A stretch of DNA of 64,000 bases, from positions 248,001-312,000 of the forward strand of contig NZ_SDPU01000020.1 in assembly GCF_004168035.1 (NCBI RefSeq). The letters run 5' to 3'. A program made the translations under genes and the position numbers. Of this stretch, positions 45,432-54,472 are shown piece by piece (the stretch's first letter is position 1; the number at the start of each line of letters is the position of its first letter). This DNA is from Nocardioides iriomotensis. Its GTDB lineage: Bacteria > Actinomycetota > Actinomycetes > Propionibacteriales > Nocardioidaceae. The notes beneath the pieces were generated by a model that worked only from the letters and a program-made list of their open reading frames with translations, was not told where the DNA came from and searched no databases.

Positions 45432-46351
45432 GCGTGTGGGGCGCGGCCGTCGGCGTCGCGCTCGGGCTCGGCCTCGTCCTCGTCGCGCGGGCGGTGGCAG
45501 GCCGTCGGCCCGCGCTCGAGGTGCGCGTCCTGCCCTACGTCCGTGACCTGCCACAGGTCGGCGACCGCGCATTGGCCGGCGCGAAGGTGCCCGGGCCGTT
45601 CCGCGCGGTGTTCGGGCCGGTGCTCGGCGCCGCTGCCGGCTCCGTCGAGCGGGTGCTGGGTGGGTCGGCCTCGATCCGCCGGCGGCTGGACCGCGCCGGC
45701 CTCGACCTGACGCTGCGGGAGTTCCGCGTCGAGCAGGTGCTCTGGGGGCTTGTCGGCTTCGCCGCCGCGGCCGCGCTCACGCTGGTCGTCGCCCTCCGGT
45801 CACCCGGTCGCACGGTGCCGCTGCTCGTGCTCTGCGTCATCGCGTTCGCGTTCGGCGTCCTGCTGCGCGAGAACCGCCTCACCTCGCAGGCCGTGGAGCG
45901 GGAGCGCCGGATCATGGCGCAGTTCCCGACCGTCGCCGAGCTGCTCGCCCTGGCCGTCGGTGCCGGCGAAGGGCCGGTCGCCGCGCTCGACCGCGTCGCC
46001 GCGCGGTGCCGTGGCGAGATGGGCGACGAGATCGCCCGGGTCCTCGCCGACATCCGCACCGGCACGCCCGTCGCGGCCGCGCTCGACGGCTGGGCCGCCC
46101 GGTCCGGGCTGCCGGCGGTCGCGCGGTTCGCGGAGGCGATGGCCGTCGCGGTCGACCGCGGCACCCCGCTCGCCGCCGTCCTGCACGCACAGGCGGCCGA
46201 CGCCCGCGAGGCCGGTCGCCGCGCGCTCATCGAGACCGGCGCCCGGCGCGAGGTGCTGATGATGGTGCCGGTCGTCTTCCTCGTCCTGCCCGTCACGATC
46301 CTGTTCGCCTTCTGGCCCGGCGTCGTCGGACTCCGTCTGGTCACGCCATGA
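45428..46351 (+). CDS. tadC: Tad inner-membrane platform protein TadC
   Basis: A 307-aa GspF-domain protein paralogous to TadB. RRLDRAGLDLTLREFRVEQVLWGLVG precedes paired membrane helices. The core is QFPTVAELLALAVGAGEGPVAALDRVAARCRGEMGDEIARVLADIRTG, and the C-terminal helix is VPVVFLVLPVTILFAFWPG. It forms the platform with TadB. Confidence 0.9.
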   Translation: MSVWGAAVGVALGLGLVLVARAVAGRRPALEVRVLPYVRDLPQVGDRALAGAKVPGPFRAVFGPVLGAAAGSVERVLGGSASIRRRLDRAGLDLTLREFRVEQVLWGLVGFAAAAALTLVVALRSPGRTVPLLVLCVIAFAFGVLLRENRLTSQAVERERRIMAQFPTVAELLALAVGAGEGPVAALDRVAARCRGEMGDEIARVLADIRTGTPVAAALDGWAARSGLPAVARFAEAMAVAVDRGTPLAAVLHAQAADAREAGRRALIETGARREVLMMVPVVFLVLPVTILFAFWPGVVGLRLVTP

Positions 46352-46384
46352 CACGACCCACCAGCACGCACGCAAGGGGGACCC

Positions 46385-46570
46385 ATGACCCGCGCTTTCC
46401 TGACCGCACGCCTCGCCGCACTCCGAGCGGCCCGCCGGGGCGAACGCGGTGACGTTCCCGGCTGGGTGATGATCACGGTGATGACGGCCGGCCTGGTCGC
46501 CGCGATCTGGGCCGTCGCCGGCCCCGAGCTGGTGGCGATGCTGCGTGACGCGCTGGGCTCGGTGGGCTGA
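46385..46570 (+). CDS. small Flp-pilin-like membrane peptide
   Basis: A 61-aa peptide with a basic N-terminus (LTARLAALRAARRGERG), then DVPGWVMITVMTAGLVAAIWAVAG as a single hydrophobic segment and a short polar tail. Size, position after tadC and a Gly just before the hydrophobic segment fit a class III prepilin, with cleavage after the RGERG region. It is the only candidate for the major pilin here. Prepilin processing is inferred; no peptidase gene is nearby. Confidence 0.7.
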   Translation: MTRAFLTARLAALRAARRGERGDVPGWVMITVMTAGLVAAIWAVAGPELVAMLRDALGSVG

Positions 46571-46955
46571 CGCCCGCGGCACGGGGGAGCGCGGCTCCGC
46601 GGTCGTCGACTTCGTGCTCGTGCTGGTGGTCGTGCTGCCGCTCTTCCTCGGGATCTGCCAGGTAGCGCTCGTGCTGCACGTCCGCAACACCTTGACCTCG
46701 GCGGCGTCGGAGGGGGCGCGGTACGCCGCCACCGCCGACCGGTCGTTCGCGGACGGCGCTGCGCGCACCCGCGACCAGATCACCGGCGCGCTCGCGGCGC
46801 GGTTCGCCCGGCAGGTCGTCGCGGGTCCCGCCACCGTCCGGGGCGCGCCGGGCGTGCAGGTCCAGGTGGTCGCCGAGGTGCCGCCGCTGGGCCTGTGGGG
46901 TCCCGCCGTACGCCTCGTCTCGACCGGGCACGCGGTCGAGGAGCCGGCGTCGTGA
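46545..46955 (+). CDS. TadE-like pilus assembly protein
   Basis: A 136-aa pseudopilin-like protein. GERGSAVVDFVLVLVVVLPLFLGICQVALVLHVRNTLTSAASEGARYAA is the TadE signature (G-Ser...V-F, then helix, then N-x-L-x-x-A-A-x-x-G-A). The GTG at 46545 is the only in-frame start and overlaps the preceding gene by 26 bp. The stop overlaps the next gene (GTGA). Confidence 0.85.
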   Translation: MTRWARWADARGTGERGSAVVDFVLVLVVVLPLFLGICQVALVLHVRNTLTSAASEGARYAATADRSFADGAARTRDQITGALAARFARQVVAGPATVRGAPGVQVQVVAEVPPLGLWGPAVRLVSTGHAVEEPAS

Positions 46956-47389
46956 GGCGCCGCGGCGAGGACGGCACGGCGCTCATCGAGGTGACGTGGC
47001 TGGCGATCCTGCTGATGGTGCCGCTGGTGTACGTCGTCCTCGCGGTGTACGACGTCCAGCGGCACGCCTTCGCCGCCACCGCGGCCGCACGGGCGGCCGG
47101 ACGCGCGTTCGTGCTGGCGCCCGACGTCGCGCAGGCCACCGCGCACGCCCGGGAGGCCGCCGCCGTGGCGCTCGGCGACCAGCGCGTCGACCCCGGCGAC
47201 GTCCGGGTCGACATCGCCTGCGAGCCCGCCGGCGACTGCCTCAGCCCCGGGTCGGTCGTGGTCGTCGACGTGCGCACGCAGGTGCGGCTGCCGCTGATGC
47301 CGAGCGTGCTGGGCGACGGCGCGCCGAGCATCCGGGTCGACGCGGCGCACCGGGTGCCCTACGGGACGTTCCGCGAGGATCGCTCATGA
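46952..47389 (+). CDS. second TadE/TadF-like pilus assembly protein
   Basis: A 145-aa protein. GEDGTALIEVTWLAILLMVPLVYVVLAVYDVQRHAFAATAAARAAGRAF has the TadE-type N-terminal helix with the conserved Glu at about position +5 of the mature part. The rest is a small extracytoplasmic domain with Cys residues in DIACEPAGDCLSPG, perhaps a disulfide. GTG start in the upstream stop; ATGA overlap downstream. Confidence 0.8.
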   Translation: MRRRGEDGTALIEVTWLAILLMVPLVYVVLAVYDVQRHAFAATAAARAAGRAFVLAPDVAQATAHAREAAAVALGDQRVDPGDVRVDIACEPAGDCLSPGSVVVVDVRTQVRLPLMPSVLGDGAPSIRVDAAHRVPYGTFREDRS

Positions 47390-47823
47390 GAGCGCGCACC
47401 CGCGACGAGAGCGGCCAGACCGCACTGCTCCTGGTCGGCCTGGCGGTGGTGCTCATGCTGCTCGTCGGGGTCACGGTCGACGCGTCGGCGGCGTACCTCC
47501 GCCGGCAGGGCCTCGACAACCTCGCCGACGGCGCGGCGCTGGCGGCGGCCGACGGGGTGCAGGGCGCGCAGGTCTACGAGGGCGGCCTGGGCGAGGTGGC
47601 GCTGGTCGACCCCGAGGTCGCGCGAGCCTACGTCGCCGACTACCTGGCCCGGTCCGGCGCCGCCCGCGAGTTCCCCGGCCTGCGGGTCGACGTCGACGCA
47701 CGAGTCGACCGGGTCGTGGTGCGGGTGTCGGCGCCGCTCGACCTGCCGTTCACACCGCCCGGGTGGGTCGGCACCCCGCGGATCAGCTCGACCGCGGCGT
47801 CCTACGTCGTGGTCAGCGACTGA
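47386..47823 (+). CDS. TadG-like (Flp pilus-assembly) protein
   Basis: A 145-aa protein starting with DESGQTALLLVGLAVVLMLLVGVTVDASAAYLRRQGLDNLADGAALAAADG, the TadG N-terminal pattern (membrane helix, then L-D-x-x-A-D-A-A-A-L). Unlike full-length TadG it lacks a von Willebrand domain and is short. Last gene of the Tad block; the gene beyond is on the opposite strand. Confidence 0.83.
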   Translation: MRARTRDESGQTALLLVGLAVVLMLLVGVTVDASAAYLRRQGLDNLADGAALAAADGVQGAQVYEGGLGEVALVDPEVARAYVADYLARSGAAREFPGLRVDVDARVDRVVVRVSAPLDLPFTPPGWVGTPRISSTAASYVVVSD

Positions 47824-47829
47824 CGTCTC

Positions 47830-48294
47830 TCAGCCGGCTTCGCGCCAGGCCGCCAGCGCCGCGGCCGCATCGTCGTGGTGGGCGGTCATGACGTCGAGGA
47901 ACGCCGTGACGACGTCCCGCTCCTCACCCGCGAGGTCGGTCCACTTGGAGCGGACGAACGGCCGCAGCTCCTCCCGGTACAGCTCGGGCAGGAACGCCCA
48001 CACCGTCGAGTCCACGACGGCCTCGCCGCTGTCGGGGTGCCGCAGCACGAACCGCAGGAACGCCGGCAGGTAGTGCCGGAACCCGCCCGGGCTCAGGAAC
48101 GCGAGCGCGGCGTACGCGGAGACCACGTCGGCGTCCGCGAGGTCCCGCCAGTGCCGGACCGCCGCGACCTCGCGCAGGTCGCCCATGTCGTAGCACTCCG
48201 GGTGCAGCAGTGCTTCATCGTCGGGCCGCGGCACGTCGGCGAAGACCCGCTCGACACGGTCGACGAGTCCGGCAGGGTCGGCGGGCGCGCTCAG
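47830..48294 (-). CDS. DUF6714 family protein, apparent CTG start
   Basis: About 154 aa. VERVFADVPRPDDEALL, then SAYAALAFLSPGGFRHYLPAFLRFVLRH and KWTDLAGEERDVVTAFLDVMTAHH match DUF6714, a small family of unknown function. No ATG or GTG exists in frame before codon 21 (GTG at 48234, inside the conserved start). A CTG at 48294 overlaps the GGDEF-EAL stop as CTGA and has GGAG about 8 nt upstream, so a coupled CTG start is the best reading. Start uncertain. Confidence 0.7.
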   Translation of the reverse strand: MSAPADPAGLVDRVERVFADVPRPDDEALLHPECYDMGDLREVAAVRHWRDLADADVVSAYAALAFLSPGGFRHYLPAFLRFVLRHPDSGEAVVDSTVWAFLPELYREELRPFVRSKWTDLAGEERDVVTAFLDVMTAHHDDAAAALAAWREAG

Positions 48295-50636
48295 TCGAGG
48301 CGCTCCAGCAGCTCGGCCACCTCGCCGGCAGGGACCGGCTGCGCGAACAGGTAGCCCTGCGCCAGCTCGCAGCCGAGCTCCTGCAGCATCGTGAACTGCG
48401 GCGCGGTCTCCACGCCCTCGGCGCACACGGTGAACCCGAAGGCGCCGCCGAGCTCGATCAGCGCCCGCACGATCGCGGCGCCCCGCGTCGGGTCGTGCAG
48501 GAAGGACCGGTCGATCTTCAGCACGTCGATCTGCGGGAAGCGCTGCAGGTAGCTCAGCGAGCTGTAGCCGGTGCCGAAGTCGTCGAGGAGCAGGCTGATG
48601 CCGGCGTCCTTGAGCCGGTGCAGGTTCGCCTGGGTGTGCTTGCCCTCGTCGACCAGCACCGACTCGGTGATCTCGATGCCGAGATGGCCGGACGGCAGCC
48701 CGGCGGCCGCGCGTACGGCGTCGACCCGGGCGGCGAAACCGGGGTCGCGCAGCTCCTCGGCCGAGGCGTTCACCCGGAGGGCCACGTCCGGCCACTCCTC
48801 GCGCCACCGGACCGCGGCGGCGACAGCCTGCTCGAGCACCAGGGTCCCCAGCTCGCCGACGACGCCGATCTCCTCGGCGAGCGGGACGAACGTGTGCGGC
48901 GGGACGAAGCTGCCGTCCGGGCGGCGCCAGCGGGCGAGCGCCTCGAGGGCGACGACCCGGGCACTCACCACGTCGACGATGGGCTGGTACCAGACCTCGA
49001 CGACCCGGTCGTCGATCGCGGCGCGTAGCTCGGCCGACAGGCTGACCCGGCCGAGCACCTCGGTGCGCATCGACTCGTCGAAGAAGCGGTGGCTGCCGGG
49101 CCGGGCGCGCTTCGCGGCGTACATCGCGATGTCGGCCTCGGTGAGCAGCGTGGCCGGGTCGCCGGACCCGTCGGCGACGGCGATGCCGATGCTGGTCGTG
49201 AGGCTGCGCCGCACCCCGGCGACGTCGAACGGCTCGGTGCAGGCGGCCAGCAGTCGCTCGGCGACGGCCACGGCCTCGTCGACCGAGGTGAGGTCCTCCG
49301 CGACCACCACGAACTCGTCGCCGCCGAGCCGGGCAAGCGTGTCTCCGGGCGGCAGCGCGGACTCGAACCGGCGGGAGACCTCGTTCAGGAGCACGTCGCC
49401 TGCGGCGTGCCCCTGCGAGTCGTTGACCCCCTTGAAGTCGTCGAGGTCGAGCAGCAGCACCGCGACGAGCGTGCCGTGCCGCTCGGCCCGGCCGACCGCG
49501 GAGTCCATCCGGTCCTGCACGAGCGGGCGGTTGGGCAGCCCGGTGAGGACGTCGTGCAGCGCCTGGTGCTCGAGCCGGTCCTCGAGCGCGGCCCGGCGCA
49601 CGGCGGCACCGAGGACCGCCGCCAGGGACTCCACGAACGCGACGTCGGTGTCGGACCAGACGTGGTCGGCCGGACCGTGGACGCTCACGGTGCCCCACGC
49701 CCCGTCGACTCCGGGCACGGGGCAGTCGAGCTCGCCGTCGACGACGGTCAGCACGTCGTGCGCGACGGTGCGGTTCACCGCGGTGCTCAAGCCGGGGTAG
49801 CGGTCGTCGAGGCGGCGCACGACCTCCTCGGCCAAGGCCTCCAGCGGTTGCGTGAGTGCCTGCCGCCCGAGCGCCGCCAGGTGCCGCTGCTCCTCCTCCG
49901 CCCGCGACAGCCGGTGCTCGACCTCGACGCGGTGCCGGAGGTCGCGCTGCACGGTGGCGAGCGCCAGCGGGGTGCCGTCGGAGCCGCGGGTGACGAGGAA
50001 GGAGTTCGCCGACACGGGGATGGAGCCCTCGCCGCCGAAGTGGTGCAGCTCGCTCTCACCCTCCCAGTAGCCCCGGGTGCGCACGGCGTCCTCGATCTCG
50101 TGGGAGCGGGCCCGGCCGGCGTCGGTGAAGAAGTCGTTCGTGGGCCGGCGCAGCACGAGCGCGTCGTCGTCCGCCGGTAAGCCCACCAGCTCACGCCCGG
50201 CTCGGTTGAGGAAGGTCACGGTGCCGTCGAAGTCGGCCATCGCGATGAAGTCCTTGGAGAGCTCGACCAGCGCCCGGAACCGCTCCAGCTCGGCCTCGCG
50301 GTCCACCAGGGCCGCGCGCAGGTCGGCCAGGTCGGTGAGCGTCAGGAGCACCAGCGCGCCGTCGGGCGCCGGGCGCGCCAGCAGCTCCAGGGCGCGGTCG
50401 GCGCGGGTGACGGACGCGGCCCCGCCGAGCCCGGCCAGCGCCGCGGCCACCGCCTCGTCCACGGAGGGCTCGTCGAAGGCGTCGGTGAGGGGCCTCCCGG
50501 CCAGGAAGCCCGGGTACGGCTCGACCACGTCGAGCAGGGCGCCCTCGGCTCGGGTCACGGTGGCTTCGGCGTCGAGCGCGATCAGGGCGAGCGGGGCGTG
50601 GGTGGCGAGGAGCGCCCGGCTCTCCTGGTCCCACAT
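48291..50636 (-). CDS. PAS-GAF-GGDEF-EAL cyclic-di-GMP protein
   Basis: A 781-aa signalling protein. An N-terminal region (LIALDAEATVTRAEGALLDVVEPYPGFLAGRPL) and a PAS domain (FRALVELSKDFIAMADFDGTVTFLNRAGRELVG) precede a GAF-like region around residues 300-410. The diguanylate cyclase domain has LLDLDDFKGVNDSQGHAAGD and RLGGDEFVV, with an intact GGDEF. The phosphodiesterase domain has VVALEALARW (EAL), NASAEEL, ITESVL, LLDDFGTGYSSL and IDRSFL, so catalytic residues look complete. It may act in both directions. The ATG was chosen from family alignment; an ORF extends further upstream. Proximity to the Tad locus suggests, but does not show, pilus control. Confidence 0.92.
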   Translation of the reverse strand: MWDQESRALLATHAPLALIALDAEATVTRAEGALLDVVEPYPGFLAGRPLTDAFDEPSVDEAVAAALAGLGGAASVTRADRALELLARPAPDGALVLLTLTDLADLRAALVDREAELERFRALVELSKDFIAMADFDGTVTFLNRAGRELVGLPADDDALVLRRPTNDFFTDAGRARSHEIEDAVRTRGYWEGESELHHFGGEGSIPVSANSFLVTRGSDGTPLALATVQRDLRHRVEVEHRLSRAEEEQRHLAALGRQALTQPLEALAEEVVRRLDDRYPGLSTAVNRTVAHDVLTVVDGELDCPVPGVDGAWGTVSVHGPADHVWSDTDVAFVESLAAVLGAAVRRAALEDRLEHQALHDVLTGLPNRPLVQDRMDSAVGRAERHGTLVAVLLLDLDDFKGVNDSQGHAAGDVLLNEVSRRFESALPPGDTLARLGGDEFVVVAEDLTSVDEAVAVAERLLAACTEPFDVAGVRRSLTTSIGIAVADGSGDPATLLTEADIAMYAAKRARPGSHRFFDESMRTEVLGRVSLSAELRAAIDDRVVEVWYQPIVDVVSARVVALEALARWRRPDGSFVPPHTFVPLAEEIGVVGELGTLVLEQAVAAAVRWREEWPDVALRVNASAEELRDPGFAARVDAVRAAAGLPSGHLGIEITESVLVDEGKHTQANLHRLKDAGISLLLDDFGTGYSSLSYLQRFPQIDVLKIDRSFLHDPTRGAAIVRALIELGGAFGFTVCAEGVETAPQFTMLQELGCELAQGYLFAQPVPAGEVAELLERLD

Positions 50637-50794
50637 GGGTCGGCCCCCTTGTTCCCGAAGTCCCCGACGTCCCCGTGCTGCCTGCACCCGGCGGGCGGCG
50701 CCCACCATCATGCCGCGCCTCGGCGAGGCTCGCAGGTAAAGGGACCGGACGGACCGGGTGCCGAGATCGGTCTCGGTTGCTTCGTACGGCGGGG

Positions 50795-51286
50795 TCAGTC
50801 GGCGCGCTTGGCCAGCGGGTACACGAACCAGAGCAGCGCGAGGAAGAGCAGCGCGACCCCGCCGGCGACGAGAGAGGCCGGGCGGCCCACGACGACGTCG
50901 AACACCAGCCACACGACGCCGGCGAGGGTCAGCCCCAGCATCGTCAGCCCGGCCTGGGCGAGCCGGCCCGCGGTGTGCACGATCCAGGCCTTCTCGCCCT
51001 GCCGGAACAGCATCCGGTGCAGCGGCACCGGCGCGATGATGAAGCCGGTCGCCAGCACCGAGCCGGTCAGCACCGCCAGGTAGCCATCGCGCTGGACCGC
51101 GTCGAGCTCGGGGAACCGTTGGGTGAACGGCACCGTGAGCAGGAAGCCGGTGAGGATCTGCACCCCCGTCTGGCTGACCCTCAGCTCCTGCAGGAGCTCG
51201 CTGAAGTTGCGGGCGAGCCGCTGGGTCTCGCTCTCACCGGAGCGGCCCTCCTCCTCGTCGGCGCCGCCGCCGGAGGGCGCGTTCAG
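50795..51286 (-). CDS. DUF6328 family membrane protein, apparent CTG start
   Basis: About 163 aa with four hydrophobic segments and SETQRLARNFSELLQELRVSQTGVQILTGFLLTVPF, which is diagnostic of DUF6328. No ATG or GTG occurs in frame before the conserved core. CTG 51286 overlaps the stop of the upstream gene as CTGA, suggesting a coupled CTG start. Function unknown. Confidence 0.75.
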   Translation of the reverse strand: MNAPSGGGADEEEGRSGESETQRLARNFSELLQELRVSQTGVQILTGFLLTVPFTQRFPELDAVQRDGYLAVLTGSVLATGFIIAPVPLHRMLFRQGEKAWIVHTAGRLAQAGLTMLGLTLAGVVWLVFDVVVGRPASLVAGGVALLFLALLWFVYPLAKRAD

Positions 51287-51609
51287 CGTCCCACCGCCTT
51301 CTCGAGCTCGGCCTTGGTCATCGTGGAGCGGCCCGAGACACCCCGGCGCCTGGCCTCGTTGTACAGCTGCTGCTTGGTGCGCCCACCGGCACCCGAGTGC
51401 GAGCCCTTGCCGCCCCGGTGGCCGGAGGAGACGTCCTCGGTCGAGCTGCGGCTGGACTCGCGGGACTCGCCGGCCCTGGCGCGCTCCTTGTTGACGGTGC
51501 GCGCGGCGATCTCCTCGGCGGTGCCCTCGGAGCGGCCGCGGTCCTCCAGCCCCTCCTTGATGTGTTCGTACTGACGTTCGCGCTTGTCGCTCCAGGCCTG
51601 CTGCGGCAC
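51283..51609 (-). CDS. Rho-N-domain-like small basic protein (often called plasmid stabilization protein)
   Basis: A 108-aa hydrophilic protein: [48 protein letters not shown], then a Ser/Gly linker and a C-terminal SAP/Rho-N-like helix-extended-helix ([32 protein letters not shown]). GTG start after AGGAGGAGG. The family is widespread and uncharacterised; the name 'plasmid stabilization' is historical. Two-gene unit with DUF6328. Confidence 0.8.
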   Translation of the reverse strand: MPQQAWSDKRERQYEHIKEGLEDRGRSEGTAEEIAARTVNKERARAGESRESSRSSTEDVSSGHRGGKGSHSGAGGRTKQQLYNEARRRGVSGRSTMTKAELEKAVGR

Positions 51610-51706
51610 GGCTCCTCCTCCTGTCCGGAACTCGTCCTGTGCCGGGCGGTACCCGGGGCCGGTCTCGGTATGCGCCCGCCGTCCGGTGCCGCGTAGGCTC
51701 CCTATC

Positions 51707-52825
51707 GTGGCAGGCCCCGACTTCGAGACCCAGATCAAGCAGCTCCAGGCGACGATGCACACCATCGAGCAGGTGCTCGACCTCGACGCCATGAAGCGCG
51801 AGATCGCCGAGCTCGGCGAGCAGGTGGCCGCCCCCGACCTGTGGGACGACCAGGCCAACGCCCAGAGGGTGACCGGCCGGCTCTCCACGCTCCAGGGCGA
51901 GCTGGAGCGGTTCACCTCGCTCCAGGGCCGCCTCGACGACGTCGGCGTGCTGGTCGAGCTCGCCCGCGAGGAGGGCGACGCCGACTCGCTGGCCGAGGCC
52001 GAGGCCGAGCTGGGCCGCCTGCACAAGTCGGTCGAGCAGATGGAGGTCCGGACCCTGCTGTCCGGCGAGTTCGACGCCCGCGAGGCGCTGGTGACGATCC
52101 GCTCGGGCGCCGGCGGTGTCGACGCCGCCGACTTCGCCGAGATGCTGATGCGGATGTACACCCGCTGGGCCGAGCGTCACAAGTACGGCGTCGAGGTGTT
52201 CGACACGTCGTACGCCGAGGAGGCGGGGATCAAGTCCGCGACGTTCGCGGTGCACGCGCCCTATGCCTACGGCACGCTCAGCGTCGAGGCCGGCACCCAC
52301 CGGCTGGTGCGGATCAGCCCGTTCGACAACCAGGGCCGCCGGCAGACGTCGTTCGCCGCTGTCGAGGTGGTCCCGGTGCTCGAGCAGACCGACGAGATCG
52401 ACGTCCCTGACGAGGAGATCCGCGTCGACGTGTACCGCTCCGGCGGCCCCGGCGGCCAGTCGGTCAACACCACCGACTCCGCGGTCCGGCTCACGCACAT
52501 CCCGACGGGCACGGTCGTCTCCTGCCAGAACGAGAAGAGCCAGCTGCAGAACAAGGCCTCGGCCATGGTCGTGCTCAAGGCCAAGCTGCTCGCGCTCAAG
52601 AAGGCCGAGGAGCGCGCCCAGCTCGACGAGATCCGCGGCGACGTCAAGGGGGAGTGGGGCGACCAGATGCGCAGCTACGTGCTGAACCCGTACCAGATGG
52701 TCAAGGACCTGCGCACCGAGCAGGAGTCCGGGAACCCGCAGGCCGTGCTCGACGGCGAGATCGACGACTTCCTCGAGGCCGGCATCCGCTGGCGGCGCGG
52801 GGCCGACAAGGCCGAGCAGAACTAG
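51707..52825 (+). CDS. prfB: peptide chain release factor 2
   Basis: A 372-aa class I release factor that reads UGA/UAA. It contains the SPF codon-recognition tripeptide (RISPFDNQG) and the GGQ hydrolysis motif ([16 protein letters not shown]). The GTG start has TAGGCT 7 nt upstream (leaderless). The E. coli-type in-frame UGA with programmed frameshift near codon 25 is absent: the reading frame is uninterrupted. The stop overlaps the converging gene by 4 bp. Confidence 0.95.
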   Translation: MAGPDFETQIKQLQATMHTIEQVLDLDAMKREIAELGEQVAAPDLWDDQANAQRVTGRLSTLQGELERFTSLQGRLDDVGVLVELAREEGDADSLAEAEAELGRLHKSVEQMEVRTLLSGEFDAREALVTIRSGAGGVDAADFAEMLMRMYTRWAERHKYGVEVFDTSYAEEAGIKSATFAVHAPYAYGTLSVEAGTHRLVRISPFDNQGRRQTSFAAVEVVPVLEQTDEIDVPDEEIRVDVYRSGGPGGQSVNTTDSAVRLTHIPTGTVVSCQNEKSQLQNKASAMVVLKAKLLALKKAEERAQLDEIRGDVKGEWGDQMRSYVLNPYQMVKDLRTEQESGNPQAVLDGEIDDFLEAGIRWRRGADKAEQN

Positions 52826-53511
52826 CTCGCACCGATCGTCGTCGCCACGTGCACGCACCACTGCTCGGCCCGTGAGCGGACGTCGTCCTCGCTCGCCTCG
52901 TCGTCGCTGACCTCGCAGGTCAGCCAGGCGTCGCCGAACAGCCCGCGCAGGCTCGCGGTGACCGTCCCCGCGCCGGAGCAGACCCGGGTCAGGCCCGGGC
53001 GGCCGTACGTCGTCCGGCCGGCGAGGTCCTCGCAGCCTGCCTCCTCGCGGGCGTCGGCGGCGAGGGTGCGGGCCTGCCGCGGCGACACCGCGGGGGCGAA
53101 CACCCAGGCCCGCGCCTCGGTGCCTCCGGACCCCGTCCAGGTGCAGGCGTACTCGTCGCTGTTGTCGCCCGCTCCGCCGGCCAGGTCGACCCGGTCGCCC
53201 ACGCCGTAGGCGTCGCTGTCTCGCACCGGAGACCCGAGCGCGACCGGGACCCTGTCGTCGTCCACGAGCGCGCAGAACGGCGAGCGGGGGAGCGGCAGGT
53301 TGCTCAGGTCGAGGTCCGCCTCCGCCAGGTCCGGTCCCGGGTCCGAGGAGGAGCCGCGCGGCGCGTCGGCCGCCGGGCCGGGGGAGTCCTCGCGGAGCAG
53401 CCCGGCCACGACCGTACCGGCCAGGAGCAGCACGACGACACCCAGCACGACGTACCGCGGCGGCAGCCCCAGCCACCGCCGAGCCGCCCGTCTCCCGCGC
53501 CGTCTCGCCAT
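52822..53511 (-). CDS. membrane-anchored hypothetical protein
   Basis: A 229-aa protein with a very basic N-terminus ([12 protein letters not shown]), one membrane helix ([20 protein letters not shown]), a Pro/Asp-rich linker and an extracytoplasmic domain with six Cys (for example [42 protein letters not shown]). The layout resembles DUF3558-like lipoproteins of actinomycetes, but assignment is uncertain. It converges on prfB; the two stop codons share CTAG. Confidence 0.65.
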   Translation of the reverse strand: MARRRGRRAARRWLGLPPRYVVLGVVVLLLAGTVVAGLLREDSPGPAADAPRGSSSDPGPDLAEADLDLSNLPLPRSPFCALVDDDRVPVALGSPVRDSDAYGVGDRVDLAGGAGDNSDEYACTWTGSGGTEARAWVFAPAVSPRQARTLAADAREEAGCEDLAGRTTYGRPGLTRVCSGAGTVTASLRGLFGDAWLTCEVSDDEASEDDVRSRAEQWCVHVATTIGAS

Positions 53512-53683
53512 CGCCCGATCATCCCGGACGGGTGGGCGCGGGGCGGGCGGCACCGCCGGTGAGCATGATCCTCGGCACACCGACGCCTGCCACGTGCCCG
53601 CCCGGCTTCACCCGGTCACCTAGACTCAAATGTCGGTCGGATGCCGCTGCGCCCGCACCTGGGGGTACGTGCACGTCAGTGGC

Positions 53684-54412
53684 ATGCTCCCCGTGTCCCC
53701 GAACCCGGCCGCCACCACGCCTGTGATCCGCTTCGAGAATGTCACCAAGTCGTACGCCGGCCAGAGCCGCGCGGCGCTCGACGACGTCACCGTCGAGGTC
53801 GAGAAGGGGGAGTTCGTCTTCCTCGTCGGTGCGTCCGGCTCCGGCAAGTCGACCTTCCTCCGGCTGGTGCTGCGCGAGGCGCGCCCCACCCACGGCAAGG
53901 TGTACGTCGCCGGCAAGGAGATCAACCGGCTCGCCACCTGGAAGGTGCCCGGCCTGCGCCGCCAGATCGGCACGGTGTTCCAGGACTTCCGGCTGCTGCC
54001 CAACAAGACGGTGACGGAGAACGTCGCGTTCGCGCTGCAGGTGATCGGCAAGCCGCGCAGCCACATCAACAAGGTGGTGCCCGAGACGCTCGAGCTCGTC
54101 GGCCTGGAGGGCAAGGGCGGACGGATGCCCGACGAGCTCTCCGGTGGTGAGCAGCAGCGCGTCGCCATCGCCCGCGCGTTCGTCAACCGGCCGATGATCC
54201 TCATCGCCGACGAGCCCACCGGCAACCTCGACCCGAACACGTCGGTCGGGATCATGAAGCTCCTCGACCGGATCAACCGCACCGGCACGACCGTGATGAT
54301 GGCGACCCACGACGCGGGCATCGTCGACCAGATGCGAAAGCGGGTCATCGAGCTGTCCAGCGGCCACATCGTCCGCGACCAGTCCCGCGGCGTCTACGGC
54401 TACCAGCACTAG
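53684..54412 (+). CDS. ftsE: cell-division ABC protein FtsE
   Basis: A 242-aa ATPase that with FtsX couples the division machinery to peptidoglycan hydrolases. [11 protein letters not shown] begins the conserved part. Walker A is GASGSGKST, the signature is [15 protein letters not shown], Walker B is [13 protein letters not shown], and the switch is [17 protein letters not shown] at 53621-53626 suggests transcription begins near 53633, which excludes the ATG at 53630. ATG 53684, GTG 53693 or GTG 53723 remain possible; 53684 is a choice. Confidence 0.92.
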   Translation: MLPVSPNPAATTPVIRFENVTKSYAGQSRAALDDVTVEVEKGEFVFLVGASGSGKSTFLRLVLREARPTHGKVYVAGKEINRLATWKVPGLRRQIGTVFQDFRLLPNKTVTENVAFALQVIGKPRSHINKVVPETLELVGLEGKGGRMPDELSGGEQQRVAIARAFVNRPMILIADEPTGNLDPNTSVGIMKLLDRINRTGTTVMMATHDAGIVDQMRKRVIELSSGHIVRDQSRGVYGYQH

Positions 54413-54421
54413 CAACAGCCC

Positions 54422-54457
54422 GCACCCGACCAGGACGACGCACCCGACCAGGACGAC
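54422..54457 (+). repeat. 18-bp tandem duplication between ftsE and ftsX
   Basis: GCACCCGACCAGGACGAC occurs twice head to tail (54422-54439, 54440-54457) in the 60-bp gap, just before the ftsX leader. Probably replication slippage; no coding or structural role is evident. Confidence 0.8.
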
Positions 54458-54472
54458 CAGAGGTTCCACTCG

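Noticed and set aside
51283-51609. Toxin-antitoxin or plasmid maintenance function from the common 'plasmid stabilization' name
   Set aside because: No partner toxin and no plasmid genes nearby; the name has no experimental basis for this family.
51707-51800. Programmed +1 frameshift in prfB
   Set aside because: The reading frame is continuous from GTG to stop, with no internal UGA after a CUU slip site.
53630-53684. ftsE start at ATG 53630
   Set aside because: It lies 3 nt after the TAGACT -10 element, so it would not be in the transcript; the extra residues do not match FtsE.
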